NCBI GenBank assembly: GCA_029962745.1
Contig: CM057159.1
Span: forward strand, 27,649,510-27,713,509
Length of the DNA: 64,000 nt
Direction: 5' to 3'
DNA from: Echinometra lucunter
Lineage: Eukaryota; Echinodermata; Echinoidea; Camarodonta; Echinometridae
Of the stretch, positions 1 through 13,371 are shown piece after piece. The translations under genes and the position numbers were made by a program. Each line of letters starts with the position of its first letter. The first letter of the stretch is position 1. A model generated the notes under the pieces. The model saw only the letters and a program-made list of their open reading frames with translations, was not told the origin of the DNA and made no database searches.

Positions 1-94
1 TGCTATTTCTAATCACCAATTATACGAATCTTTATACGAATCAAAATAATCTCAAGTCTGTTGAGAATCAGGGCTGATTATAGGCCTATCAATG

Positions 95-300
95 TTTCAG
101 TGTGCCTTACAATACATACCCCCGTCACTGGTTTCAATTAGGATTCCTTACATACAACATACACACTCCATGCTCTCCGTGGGAGCATTCCAACCAGTCG
201 CCAGTTTACATGAGCCCACTTGCTAATGAAAAACACTGCCTTGCATGCATACCCAATACATTACACCTATATACACCTGAGGAGAGAGAACGAAGATGAA
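95..300 (-). repeat. Dispersed repeat, copy A
   Basis: Aligns over about 200 bp with the segment at 52155-52345. Shared words in order: ACCCC(C)GTCA, GGAGCATTCCA(A/G)CCAG, GCGC/GTCGCC, GC(A)TACCCAAT, ACACCTG and GGAGAG. Orientation is inferred from the other copy, whose (ATT)n tail is on the minus strand. The open frame across it is not coding. Confidence 0.5.
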
Positions 301-1613
301 ATAAGTGCCTAAGTACGGCTGAATACACTGAATTCCGAATATCCATTTAAGACTACTATTCAAACTTCTCGGTTACAACATTGTTCACAGAATTTTTTTC
401 TTATACATTTAAATAATTTCTTTGTGTAGGCTATCAAGGGAACTGGGAAATGGGGGCAAGAAGTGTTTTAGCCTCCCAAGAAGATTGAAATTCGTATTAT
501 ATTTGAAAATCATGAGCTCATATTCGAGCAATCAACATATTCAGACAGCGAGATGTTTTGTTTTGTTTTGTTTTATTTTATATATCATCTGTTAATATTT
601 GATAACATAATTACATTTCCACCGTTACAAACTATCAAAAGTTTAGATCGTTTGCTTCGCTTGCTCACAATACAAGTAGGAATAGTAAGTTTATATTTGG
701 CAAGAGATGTCTATACGGGCGGTGGTAAAAGAGTATGTATTTGGAATGTTTTCTTGCAGAATCATGATGATATCTACTTGAGCTATCATTATTAAAAGAG
801 TCACCCTTTCCACGACTCTTAATTCGTAGGATGTTAAGATAACATCCTCCTCTCCGCCCCCAGAGAATACCAATATACACTCATACCAACATGTCCAGAT
901 TATTGAAGAAATATTCTAATTCAAATTATTAGAACTTTGTCCAAGGCCAGTTACAGATTGAAAATTCTCATCTCGTCCATGCTTGTCGGCGAATTTTGAT
1001 TCAAACTTTCATCGCTGTAAACGTTTGAAAATATGAAATGCTTGAGATAAGCGAGAGAGGGATGACTTGGAAAAATATGGCGGAATTACAGAACCAAACT
1101 GATCGCCAAAAACTTAAAAATTGGAAAGCCGGCCTACTCGTGGTCCCATGCATTACAGATGTTGTGGTGCAAAATGTCGCGTAAATTTGCACCGAATAAA
1201 ATTTCATTTCCCATCAATATGGCTAGGTTAATCTCATTGAAGATATTCTCGACCGTGGCACCCCACTTTCCGCTTGCAGTAATTCCCCACGGGAATTTTG
1301 AGGGGATCATTTTGTTCATGCTGAAATATCAAGAACATGTCCAAGAGATAAGCAATATTTTTGGACGTTTTACATAAGAGAATATCTGTTATGAGGCCTT
1401 TTGAGTAAGAGCTGTATATGGTCGTTGAAAGCTTATTGCATATCCACGCCTGCAGATGATGAGGACCAAACAGAGATTTCTCTCTTCTTTTTTTTTTTCT
1501 TAGTCTATTTTTCCACTCTCTGCTGAGTAATGGCGGCCATGGTCGATGTTCTTGTTTGCATTCCTAATACGTACCAAGATGAAATTAGCCTTGTGCTATT
1601 AAGTTATCTACTA
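301..1613. other. No gene recognised
   Basis: AT-rich non-coding DNA. Short open frames on both strands (for instance 1134-1377) have no splice context or known motif. Confidence 0.6.
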
Positions 1614-1681
1614 CATGGCTACTACTGCTGCTGCTGCTGCTGCTGCTACTACTACTGCTGCTGCTGATGCTGCTACTACTG

Positions 1682-1752
<71 letters not shown>

Positions 1753-1794
1753 GCTACTACTGCTGCTACTACTACTACTGCTGCTACTACTACT
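1614..1794 (+). repeat. (ACT/GCT)n trinucleotide tract
   Basis: About 180 bp of ACT and GCT triplets. An open frame of Thr/Ala repeats crosses it, but this is a by-product of the microsatellite. Confidence 0.95.
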
Positions 1795-2001
1795 ATACTT
1801 CTCTCCCTAAAAAGTAAGTTTCATCGTTCTTTGGCGATAAATATTCAAACAGAGATAAAGTTGAGGGGCATACGATAAGCATTCCATAGTTTTTATGTGT
1901 ATTCTCCAAGTAAAAATATGTATAACGAATTAAAACATTATGCTACAGGCTACACCGAGACCATGTTAATATTACCTTCGCCTCCACGTCACAACCAATT
2001 A

Positions 2002-2031
2002 ACACCACCACCACCACCACCACCACCACCT
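2002..2031 (+). repeat. (CCA)n microsatellite
   Basis: About nine CCA triplets. Confidence 0.9.
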
Positions 2032-2753
2032 TCACCCAGTATTCATCCTGCAGTTTCCCTACCTTAATTCTCTCCAGCTGAAACCATATCAAAACCTTAA
2101 CCTTTCAAAGGAAAAAAAAAAACCCTCGAAGATATTGACAACAAAAAGAAACAGCAGACATAACAAAAACTAGACAATAACGGTTTCGATCTTCTGCTTT
2201 GTGCAGAAAATTAATATTAATGGTGTTTTTATTTCGAATTAATTTCTGTTTAGTTTGAGAATTGAGCGGCAGCGGTTTTTCTGATGAACGCTGCGAAGCC
2301 CCGCTGCTCTCATAAGTTTGATACAGTTTCATTTGTAAGTAATTCTGAGAGGATTGATATCAGGGAAAGCTTCTCTTGGGATCCGAATCAGTTGCTGGTT
2401 GTCAGGTAATGGGAACACTCCATTGATCTGAAGGGAGTTTGAGGAGTAACAGATACAGAAGATTAAACACAATAAGATGGTGACTGCTTCAAATCAATTT
2501 GATATCACTATAGCAACAACTTTTATAGAACATTAGGTTGTTATAGGCCGAATTGGACAAAGGATTTTTTTTTTCTTGTAGTGCATACCCAATCACCAAA
2601 AGACATTTTGTCTTGTAAGTTAGGGGATGCATTGTCACTTTAGTATCGCGAGGTGTAGTATTACTCTCTTCACACAAAAGTGAGGTAGGCGAGTCGACGT
2701 ACTTGCATGCGCGGACATCATGTGAATTATAGCGTTTACTACCCTCTTGTCGA

Positions 2754-2862
2754 TGTTGGAGTCCGTAGTCGATATCGAGGCGAAAAAATTCTGGCGAGCG
2801 AAGCGGGCAGAATTTTTTTTTTTTTTTTTTTTTTGCCTCGATGTCGACTACGAACTCCAACA
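2754..2862. repeat. Inverted repeat around a GCGAGCGAAGCG core
   Basis: Left arm TGTTGGAGTCCGTAGTCGAT plus ATCGAGGC (2754-2781) faces right arm GCCTCGATGTCGACTACGAA plus CTCCAACA (2835-2862). The inner part (AAAAAATTCTGGCGAGCGAA) pairs imperfectly with CAGAATTTTTT. The loop contains the GCGAGCGAAGCG word common in echinoderm-type genomes, and T24 follows it. Open frames here follow the palindrome and poly-T and are not coding. Confidence 0.6.
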
Positions 2863-3017
2863 GCGCCAGGACCATCGAGAAGAGGTTAGGCGTTTAGGGA
2901 ATTGAACAGCCATTCAATTCGTATAAAGGTTCTGATAATGTAGTGGTCTTCTGTTGTCCTTTATTTTCTTCAAACTCCTCAACCGATAATCCCTAGAATG
3001 CAGAATAAAGGTGTGTG

Positions 3018-3120
3018 TTTTTTGGTTGTTTTTTTTTTTGTTTTTTTTTTGGGGGGGTGGTTTTTTTGTTGTTGTTGTTGTGTTGTTGTTGTTTCTTTTT
3101 TTTGGGGGGGGGGGGGGGGG
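3018..3120 (+). repeat. Poly-T / (GTT)n / poly-G compound tract
   Basis: T-rich stretch with a T10G7 junction, a (TTG)n segment and a final T8G17 junction. Confidence 0.9.
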
Positions 3121-3125
3121 TATTC

Positions 3126-4810
3126 CATTCCGGAAGAAAAGGGCGACACCGAGATGTTACTTTAAAAAAAAGATACTGGACTCAGTTATGGAAACTAGGG
3201 ATTTCCCCATCATTTCAAAATCATTAATCGAGACTAAACTATGAATACTATCCCAAAGCAGTATGGATAGCCATATCAAGCTCAGAGTTCTCGTGTTAAA
3301 ACAGATGTTTTTTGTTCCGCGTATAGACTCCAATATGTTATCAAGAGGGACTGTCTTTGTGTTCGTTTAAATCTTGCTTTAGAAACAAAAGCGTATTCAC
3401 AATTTTCTTTCCCACCGGTTTGTTAATCTGACAGGGGAAGGCGAACAATAGACGGACTGGAGTGGATGGGTTGATGCAACTACGCCCAGAGAAATTTCTT
3501 TTGAAAAAGTCGCAAGACCGATGTGATCAGATTTTTATCCTTGTATCTAAAGTAGCTGGTGCGAGTCCTGTGACTTTGGTCCGTAACATGTGGGCCACAC
3601 AGTGGTCCAGGAAAGATCTTGCAATAGAATCTTTAAAAATGGAATAAATTACAGATATATAGATGTGACGAATGGACACGCGGATGGATATGTGGGCGAC
3701 AACTGCGAGTATTCAGGCCGCAAATTCTTTGGTGATCGCTTGATCGATCGCCTATAAAAACAAAGGAATCTTTTCGCCGCCAAAGCGTGTCATCTCATCC
3801 TCTTTCAGTCTCATTAAGGTTTGAGCTTCTGTCTAATGACTCGTGGAAAAGGAAGACAAAATGTGATTGATTCTTAAGCAAGGTCGACCTTGCGAGAATA
3901 GAGGCCTTCAACAAAGATTAGTTTTGTGTGTATAGATATACATCGGGAACAATTATGGAATTATATCGATTTTACATTAAGTCTGTGGCGCATTATTATA
4001 ATGAAAGAAAACCCGTACCCATCATCTGCAGGTGTGGACCAGAAAGAATAGATAGATGTTGTCCTTCTTTTCTCTGCAAAGCGCTTCATTAAATCAGACA
4101 ATAATATTGGGGAAATGATCTTCAGATTGTATGAATGATGTCAAAATGAAACAAAGAGAACTAACTTTTTGAAAATACACCTTTTGGTGAAATCGGTTTA
4201 GTCTTCGTAGAGTGTTTCTTTTATCAACAATTTCCCTGCATTAAGCTATGGCAACGCAACGATCGTTTGCTTATCAAGCGTTTGATAAACTTATTTTAAA
4301 AATGGATTGCACTGTACCGTATTTCAATAGGACGATAGTTTCGCAGAATTTTGCGAAACACCTGTCTGTGACAAATATGAATCTTTTGTTCTAGCTTGTG
4401 CCCTGAGTACGCGTGTAGTGTCATCTACGTTTTGTACACAATTAACAAACTATACCCTCTGTTAGGAACAAATTAACAGTGCCTTTTCATTATGGTTTAA
4501 ATGAATAGATTGTTTCCGCCACGACTATATGCAGTACGTATATATCAAAGTCACATGATCAGTGTACTTTATTAGGGAGGTGTCGACAGTATAATCCTAT
4601 TCACTTGCTTAATAAGACAATTATCGAATAAAAGCTCGTTCTTCTTCCATGATTCTGAATGACAATTTCAATGTCAGGTTCACACGTGAGCAGGACGGCA
4701 GAACAGCTGTAGAGCGATGAGATCTCGATGCATTAAGTCACAACTGCTTGTTTGTTCTCTCGGGCATATCGACAAATATTGAACTTGGGCATATTGGGAT
4801 GGGAACAGAA
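3126..4810. other. No gene recognised
   Basis: Non-repetitive DNA. A 61-codon open frame at 3462-3647 has balanced composition but no recognisable domain; an in-frame link to an acceptor upstream is blocked by a stop. Confidence 0.5.
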
Positions 4811-4829
4811 TATATGTCTCTCTCCCTTT

Positions 4830-4874
<45 letters not shown>

Positions 4875-4880
4875 CCTCTC
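4811..4880 (+). repeat. (CT)n microsatellite
   Basis: CT-rich tract with a pure (CT) core. Confidence 0.9.
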
Positions 4881-5670
4881 TTCAGAATATAATTAATTGA
4901 GAAATGTGAGAATCGTCTATTTGAGTTGTTTTTTTTTTTTTTTGGATAATCTGTCTGGGTATAGAGACTTTAATTTTCCGAACGTGAGTAAGGAATACTG
5001 GTTGATTTGTGTTTTTAATAATACGACACTGTTTAGAAATGGTTTCAAAGAAACTGTTTATTCTTTATTGTTTATTGGGCACATAAAATTGTTTATTATG
5101 TACCTGTATTTTTGTTCAGAACTGAATATTAAATGAAATGAAAATGAAATGAAAATGAAATGAAAAGATGAGTGCCCTCTGTAAAGCATGCAATCATTGC
5201 TAAGATAAATTGCCAAGAAATTAATGAAATATTACTCTTTGCTTCGTTTTTGGCTGGTGATATATGCCAAATCACTTTGGAGTGATTTTTTTTTTTTTTT
5301 TTTGCCAGCGCAGCCACCCCCTTAAAAGTAAAATAATGCATTTACAAAATAAGACCTATATGCAAAAAAAGCTGTACATGTAGAGTCTGGCTAACGTGAA
5401 ATAAACTTTATTTTCTCACATTTTTAATGTTAATCTTTTTACATATTCGGAGATATGCTGAGCTGTTATGATGTCATCACAGCCATAACTGGTTTGGGTT
5501 TTGTTGATGTTGTTGTTGTTTTTGTCTTCTAAAATATAAATTATGTCAAAGGGACTGTCGGAAGTGGGCCATGGTGATCTTCATTTTGGAAAAGTCTTCA
5601 AATAACAAAAAACGAGTTAAAGTGAGGTTAAGGATTCCATAATGTACAAGGACAAACAAATTTACCAGAT

Positions 5671-5720
5671 TTGTTGTTGTTGTTGTTGTTGTTGTTGTTT
5701 TTTGTTTTTTGTTTTTTTTC
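5671..5720 (+). repeat. (TTG)n followed by T-rich tract
   Basis: Nine or more TTG triplets running into TTTTTTG runs. Confidence 0.9.
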
Positions 5721-7117
5721 TATGTAGTCATGGTAGTTGTAAAGCGACTGGAAGCTCTTGCATATCATGTAACCTAACTGCATTGTCGAACTGCCTCTGT
5801 GTTTTAACATTAATTTGATAAACCGCAAGGCTTCGCTTGATTCCTTTCTGTTTCGATAATGTTCCGCTTCATCAGGGATGGTCACTAGATTTTTTTTTTC
5901 TGAAAAGACTGCTTTTCTTTTGAGTGCCGATAATGATGCGAACAATTTCGCTAGGGAGTGGACATCTCTTGCCCGAACGTCAACCGTGCAGCTTCTAAAC
6001 CAGTGAGCGAACGAAGCAAGCGAATCCATATTTTGATCCATTCTTACAGTAAAAATGTTTTACATGCTCATATATTTTCATATCAAAAAGCAATAAAATT
6101 TGCAAACAGACCTGCACCTCACTGCCCGTATGTGGGGAGACGATGGCCCGAATACTGGCAATGACATCATAAATGGAGTCACTATGGCTTATGTAGGTCA
6201 ATGTCAATGATTTCTACTTCTTGTCTTCATGTATAGATCAGCAGACGAATCTGTGACCGTATGATCGTCAGATCTACTCACTGCTTCCCGGGGATTCGAC
6301 TTGTGGTTTTTGTTTGTTTGTTTGTTTGCTTTTTGTTTTTAACTTCATTTCGGTAAAGGATGTAGAGTTTTAATCAGAGTTGTGATTGGATTTTTAATTA
6401 GGTTTAGGGTAAGGGTTTAGGTTAGTTTTAGAGTTTCATTCAGGGTTGAAAGTATCTATTTAACTATAGCACCGCAGCTGTCAACCAAGCATCTTATCAA
6501 CCGTCTCACCCTGGATAAGATTGTAAGTGATCTCAGTATAATTTACTGCGGATCTTCAGTCCGACCTATAAGGATAAATGATGTCCATGGTATGCACAAA
6601 CTGAGAATCATTTGGGAGATCATTTCGGCGGCTCCATCTTATATTAGCCGCCTCGTTAAAACACCATAATAAACCCATCAAGTGGGTTAAAAGACGATGC
6701 CTTGATACCATAAAGTACCGTCAATTAGACCCTCTTTGAATTGAGACTCCATTATAACGGAGGTCTAATAGATCAGTGATTGATAGAAGGGCCAGACTGA
6801 TGACTGCATATAGTTTAATTTTCAAAATAATATTTGAGAATGAACAATTTTTTTACAGCTTTCTAGTTATTTCATATCTACATTACAAGTATCCGTCTGT
6901 TATGATCTAATCATATTTTAGCAATAGATTTAATATCAAATTTCACTTCCAAAAGGGGGGATTCTATTCATGCCTTCTTAATTTTTTTTCTAAACCTAAA
7001 GATTCATCGTGGAATAAGTTTGTATAATACTCTTTTGCGTAAATATGGCGTAAATTGTGCATAATGCTGCGTGTTGATATACTTCATAAACTTAAAAATA
7101 ACATAATAACATAAAAA

Positions 7118-7118
<1 letters not shown>

Positions 7119-7159
<41 letters not shown>
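7119..7159 (+). repeat. (AT)n microsatellite
   Basis: About 20 AT units. Confidence 0.95.
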
Positions 7160-7161
<2 letters not shown>

Positions 7162-9499
7162 AAATTCATTTCTCTCAGAATTTTTTTTAAGTATATTTCA
7201 AATTATCGTCATTTAAGTGAAAATTTTCTGAAAAGTGATTTATGTTTTGAATCACCAAATAATCTTTAATCTAAGTTGTAAAAATAAACTGTACGTGGGG
7301 TATAACTTTCCAGTTTATTTACTCAGCGTTTGGATACGGATTTTTTTTCTTCTCAAGTTTTGCATTTTCTCATGTTCTCAAAAAGCAAAATACAAGTCAT
7401 CTCCCCATTGTTCTCTTTTTTTTTTCAAGTTTCACTGCTGGTCAAATCATGTTTACAATTTCTTTATACAGGTTATAGTAATAATCAGGCCAGGGAAGCC
7501 TGAGTGACAATTCTTTACTCCTAAAATTGAAAATGCAGTTTTGAAGTGTGTTTTCACCATATCACAAACGAGATGAATTTTTGAAGATTCAAATTATTTA
7601 TCCATCCTATTTTTTTTTTCTCCAAGACAAAAATGTCTTTTCCTCTACAAATCAAAGTGTACTGTTCGAACCTTTCAATGAAGCCTTCCTCGGAGGTGCC
7701 TTTAGAAATGTTGACTTACATGTACGTTTGACGTGGCAATCTACCTCTTTAGAAGGGTTTACTTTCATTCTCAGCTTTCATTTCAAAACTATGTAGACAC
7801 TGGCCATACTTAAAGTGTATACAAACACGCAATCTGCTTTTTATTTTCTGCTCTATGGTCGAACATTTAATGAAAGTTAAATGATGGAATGCGTGGTGGT
7901 CCTAAAGTCCAGAGTAGCCAGCGGCCTCGATACGGCGTCATGGATCTTAGACTAACTGTCATAACAGTCTACAGCGGCCATTGCAAAGAAAGCAAGAACT
8001 ATTTTTTTGTAAAGAATGACGAGAAAAACTGGAGTCGCTTTTTAGCCCATGATTAATGACTGGTGTGTTTTAGGCGCGCCGGTGAGTTAAGACCCCTGAT
8101 TTGTGATCGAAATTGAGAACAAAGTAAAGGGATTCTATACTATAATATACTTGGACCTACAGCAACTGGCCTATCATGCCTGACATTAAAATGGGTACTG
8201 TAACATGATCAGTGTAACATTACGTTTCAGAGTATTATGGTTGAATATGGGTGGGCTTTTAAATAGCAGTGTAACCGAACGGTTAAGGCATACAAGAACA
8301 TCGGAATGATAGTAATTCTTGATATGACATTTCAGTATCAAAATACTGATGTATTACTATCAGAGCACACTAATTTTGTGCATTGAAGAAATATAATCCT
8401 ACACCATATTTTGACATCCTTTTGATGGTAATAATGAATCTGTCGTAGCAATTCTTCTAAGATATAAATATCAGGAGCGTCAATACTGCACTGGACAGAT
8501 AATTTGGAAAGTAACTATGCGTGACGTGGAACCTATTTGTTAATTTGTTTGTAGGTTTGTTTTTATTTTTCCTCACTGATTTGTAAACATGGGCATGATG
8601 TGTGAACACGAAACATTTTCAGCCGGGCCGCGGTCCAACTTTCTGTCAAATAAGAAATCACAATGTTTTTATATAAACATGCAGAAAGACAACGTTCACA
8701 TAGCCTAATCTCACTACGCTTGAGTAAGCAACTCCAAAGTTCATACACAACTTAACTTTTAATCAATAGAAATTATGGATTTGCACTTGCGTTTCGTTCC
8801 TGAGGCTGAGATTTGAAGAATCTTTCTTCAAAAAGGCGCCAGTCTAGGGACCTCATACACACTCAAATCGTGCAAGTCAAGCATCTCCTGTCTGGTCCAT
8901 AACGTCCACAAATTTCTTTGCACCACATACCAACGATAACAGTTTGACTGGGTGAAAGGGGCTGTGCATACTAACTGAATACAATTTTGTTCTGTGAGAA
9001 CATGCGTACTATTATGTCATTGTTATGGCATGGTTTTACGAATGTCATAGAGCTATATTTGAAATCACTTTTTTATTCGTCCATTTTCGGTTCGTCCCTC
9101 CAACTTCCCCGAACATGATTTCGAGCCACTTGCTTGTCTGTTTGACAAATGACGTTTTTTATCGTCTGTTGTCTTGTTGGGGTTTCTGTTACACGCAACT
9201 ACAAGATTGACATCGCTCTGACGACAAGCAAAAGAACTTTCAAAGGCTGAATCAAAGTTCGTTAAATCCAAGAGGTTCATTTGACTCTCATTTTCTAAGA
9301 ACTATCAACAAAAGAGTGAATCTGTCAATGTAGGGGCTTTGCTCCTTATAGAGGCCGGGGTCCACCAACCCCTTTCCGCCCCCCCCCCAAAAAAAAATGA
9401 CGCCCGATCAGTAACGTATGCGAAGCGATGTGCAGATAATGGTACAGAGAAGTCATAAGTGAATTGACTGTGTTGCACATATGATAGATAATACTAAAC

Positions 9500-9545
9500 T
9501 ACATTTCTAGAGCGCTTTTAAGCGCTTTACACAAAAAAGAGTTAA
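9500..9545 (-). repeat. Fragment of the same retroelement 3' end
   Basis: Minus strand GTGTAAAGCGCTTAAAAGCG and CTCTAGAAATGTAG match the AAAGCGCTT...GCTATAAA ending of the repeats at 28511 and 52081, without the (ATT)n tail. Confidence 0.3.
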
Positions 9546-11167
9546 ATAGTGATGAAAAGTAACTAACTACAAATGAATACGTCACTGAAAAAGAACACTT
9601 TAAACAGCTGTTGTACAAGGTAAAAAAAAAATTATAGGGCAAAACAAGCAAAAACTTTAAGATAAATGAATACATTACATACGAAAGTTATACAGAAAAT
9701 CAAAATGAATAAGAAAATTCTCAAAAATAATAACATAATCTAATCCAATCCTTAAAAACATATGTATATGATAAATGAACACTACTATAACCGTGATGGG
9801 CTAAAAGTAGTCTAAAATTGTAATATAAACAACAGATAATGCTATCACGTTGGTGTTTAGTCCAGTTTTCTCATTTTGTAGGTCAATAAATGAAAACCAT
9901 TTTTCTCGTTTGTGAGTTGTTTGTTGTTTGCAGAGGTCGTTTTTTGTTGATGTTGTTTTGGGGTGGTTTTTTTATAACTAATGTTTTATCGTTTAGTATT
10001 TAATTATTTATCCGTTTTCATTATTCGTTTTTATTCATTTTTTGCTTAGCTGAAACCATATGCTTTTTGACAAATTTTAGTACGCATGCGGGCTTCCCCC
10101 TGTCGAGTGTTTAAGTCTTCGCTTCGTTTTCCTACTTTTCGGGGTGATTTTTTTTTTTTTTTTTGTAATTTTTCTTCTTATTCAGCCTTCTGGGCAAATT
10201 TTGTCACACATCATGCCTTCCCCCAAAATTTAACTTCGCCTCACTGTTAGAAAGGGAGAATGGAATGAAGTACAGTGAAAAGAGTGAAGAATGGATCCCT
10301 ATAGATATTATGAAGTATCAATCATGAACAGGGACATTGATTCTTTTCTAACAATAGCAATGAGAAGGTATCAAAATGGCGGCAAGAATGGACAGATTTG
10401 TCAAGACTTGAGACAAATCTTTTGACGACGCCAGACGAAACCTTGTCAAAGATGATCAGATGGAGAAAAAGAAAGAAGCACATTCTTTTTAATGGGATCA
10501 GTGGAATTAAGATGACATGATCCTTATCCCTTTTTAATCAACGCCATTTTACGCTAGGCAGGGCATTGATGGGTCTATGGTATCGAACATGATAAAGGAT
10601 TAAACTAAGTCGGGGAGAGACAAATCCGTTCAGTTGATGGTTTGGATTAAGGTGGGTTTGGAACCGGATTGATGGATTATTAATCACATAGGATTTGTTA
10701 CAGTAACATTAATTTTCTGCCTATCTTTCTGACTGTTTACTAATAGCTAATAAACTACAATTATATGGGGGTAAATAAAGAACATGTTATAATTTCAGGA
10801 AAAGTTCATCTTGATAAATTGCTATGAGAGGGAAAAATTCAGATAGAGGTCAATGCACAAAACTAAGTTGGCAATGAATGTATGACTTCTGTGTGTATTT
10901 ATTAATTTGTGTTGCAAATGTGGCGTCGCTTCGCTTGCTTTAACTTATACGTTGATCAAACCTGAGAAGATAATGGACTGGGTATTTTTACTTTCGCTTT
11001 CTGCATGGCTTTCACATGGTGCGTCAAGAGCAGCGTCAGTCACTGACGCATTTCTACGTCAATAAAAAAATGAGTCACCATGTGCAACGGGCATTGTTGT
11101 CTGTTGTACACGAGGTGCATGAAAATCATCGAATTATCAACGCATGCACTGGTGGTGAATTGTCACT
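9546..11167. other. No gene recognised
   Basis: AT-rich DNA. A 22-bp sequence at 10866-10887 is repeated exactly at 11265-11286. Confidence 0.5.
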
Positions 11168-11800
11168 GGTCTACTCCCACTTTGTCTAATGCCCGTTTGG
11201 TCTCATCCCACATTGTCTAATCCCATTTCGTCTACAAACACTTTGTCTAATAACCATTTGGTCTAGTTGGCAATGAATGTATGACTGTATGAATGTATGA
11301 TTAATTATTTAATATTGATTATATCTATGAAAGACATTGTTATTACTGCTGTCATTATTTATTTCTGTTAATTTTGTTATGCACTGTATTGATAATTTTA
11401 TGTTAATGATGATTGAAACAATGAATAAAGTGAACTGAACTGAACTGAACTGAAGTTGCCACTTATTCCATTTACAATTTCGTCTAATTTCCAGTTAGGC
11501 TATGCCCATTTCGTCTAATACCCACTTGGTCTAACACCACTTAGTCTATCTGATTGGACGAACTGGTAATAGGCCAAATAGTCATTAGACGAAATGAGGA
11601 AAACTAGGTAGACGGAGTGGCAATTAGATCATTTGCTCATTAGACAAAATGACAATTAGCCCAAGTGGGTATTAGACCAAATGGTGATTGGACCAAACTG
11701 GCAATTAGACCAAAATGATAGTAGACCAAGTGGGTTTAGCCGTGGTGGTCTTAAAAGATCTGGCAATTAGACAAACTGATAGTCGACAATTGGATATAAA
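11168..11800. repeat. Foldback array of GTCTAAT-type subrepeats
   Basis: The left arm (11168-11265 and about 11456-11557) is a degenerate array of units near CCCATTTGGTCTAAT, roughly 18-20 bp apart. The right arm (about 11558-11800) carries the same unit in reverse complement (ATTAGACCAAATGGG and variants). The left arm is interrupted by a LINE tail at about 11266-11455. Confidence 0.75.
11266..11455 (+). mobile_element. LINE 3' tail inserted in the foldback array
   Basis: AT-rich segment ending AATGAATAAAGTGAACTGAA with four tandem TGAAC units, a typical 3' end of invertebrate LINEs. It breaks the GTCTAAT array. Its first 22 bp (11265-11286) also occur exactly at 10866-10887, suggesting a second fragment of the same family there. 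Confidence 0.5.
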
Positions 11801-13371
11801 CCGCATTGGTTACCTTTTGGTGTTTGATTAGTGTAAGTAACGACATATTCGAAATGGCACCTTGTGAGCAACGAGCAGTACTTCTAAGTGCATGTTGGCG
11901 TCCTTGCCTATTTTAACCCAAGAGGAGTGATATGATGAAACACAGTATTGGATATTTAATATTTTTCATTCAAGATGAACCCACATCAATCCGATTATGC
12001 CGAACGAGAATTCGTGATGCTTTCAGCTCAATGCTCTTTAAATCCCTCCGCGATTCCGTTTTTTACTTTCTTCGTAGATGAAATCAAAGTTGTTGCCTAT
12101 TCCACCAAGAAATTGTAACAAGTTTTAAGGATGTTGAATTTAAAATGCCATTACAGTCGTATCGTTGTCGAGAGATCTTGTCACGACTTTGTTCAAGACG
12201 TAAGCTTAATGTCTGGAATTCCTTTCGCAGTTTTATTTAACACACGGATAGTTCCAACGAAGATCCTTCCACGCATCAAACATTTTAAGTAAATTTCAAG
12301 GAGTGTATACATTTCCAGGGTTTTATCCAGGATAAAAGGCGGGAACAATGCGTGTTTTTGTAAGGGTGATCGTCTGCCGGAGATTCTTCACCCATCACTC
12401 CGCCAAAGAATCAATTTGTCAAGCTTTGTGGACCACTCGAATGAGACAGGGGATAAGAAATGGACTAAAATCTGGAGATAAAAACGGGATGTGCTAGAAT
12501 TTGAAGATAATGAAAACAACATGAGGTGATAGGGGCTTTGGGGCAAGCAGGAAACAGTTTCAGTGCATTGTTCAATTGGGAAAAGTGGAGAGAGTGAGAG
12601 ATAGAAAGGGAGAGAGAGAGACTGACTTAATTCATAGAAAGGTGGAAAGATAAATGAAATAATAGGAACAATGAAAGAGAAAGAAGAAAAGAGACACAGA
12701 CTGGGACAAGGAGAGAGAGAGAGAGAGACACACGCACACAAGCAGACAAACAGACTGACTGACTTCGGCAAAAACGTTGATGAAAAGGTAGAATTTTTTA
12801 AAGAAAAATTCATATAAGAAATAACAGGGAAAGGGGGAGGGATGAGAGAGCAGATAAAAGAATCATATCATTATCATCGTTGGTCTACTTTCGTTCATAA
12901 TGTTACATAACATTTAATTTTGATAAAGACAGATTGTAAGTAAAACGTTCGAAATTACCATTTATGCTTATAAACCAAACAATGGGCAATGATGGGGGTG
13001 GGGTGGACACGGAATAGAAATAAATGCAAAAAATCACTTCAAAACTATCATAAGAAGAGGCAAATCAAGTACATTTAAAGTTTATTTTCCAGAAAGCGTT
13101 AACTCATTCTTATGTCATGAATGAGGCAAAAAGTTGTATGCTTGGTCTCATTGAGAGCCCTCTGTTGGTGAGAGATACACATGACTGCACTTGCAAGGAG
13201 CGATTTAGTTGTTGTCTTTGCTTTTGCACCCTAAACGAGCGAGGGTATGGAATGGCCTCTAATGAGAATTTAAAAAAAAAAATCCCCACTAATCCAACGG
13301 GTGGCGTCTAAACTCGGCATATTAAGTCTGCCCGAAACATTAAATTAAAACCCCTACCTACTTCTACTCTC

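Larger units (their letters stand above)
4881..9499. other. No gene; microsatellites and unique DNA
   Basis: Holds the TTG and AT microsatellites listed separately. 6440-6780 is a compositionally richer non-repetitive block with several GATA-type (CTTATC, GATAAG) and E-box words. No coding exon recognised. Confidence 0.5.

Noticed and set aside
5628..6041. 137-codon minus-strand frame ending in Asn-rich sequence
   Set aside because: The Asn run is the TTG microsatellite read backwards; the rest has no recognisable motif.
8260..8310. tRNA box A-like sequence (TGTAACCGAACGGTTAAGGC)
   Set aside because: No box B, no T arm and no acceptor pairing downstream; at most a tRNA-derived fragment.
12388..12813. 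141-codon Ser/Leu-rich minus-strand frame
   Set aside because: Follows GA-rich tracts; the product is a read-out of CT repeats on the minus strand.
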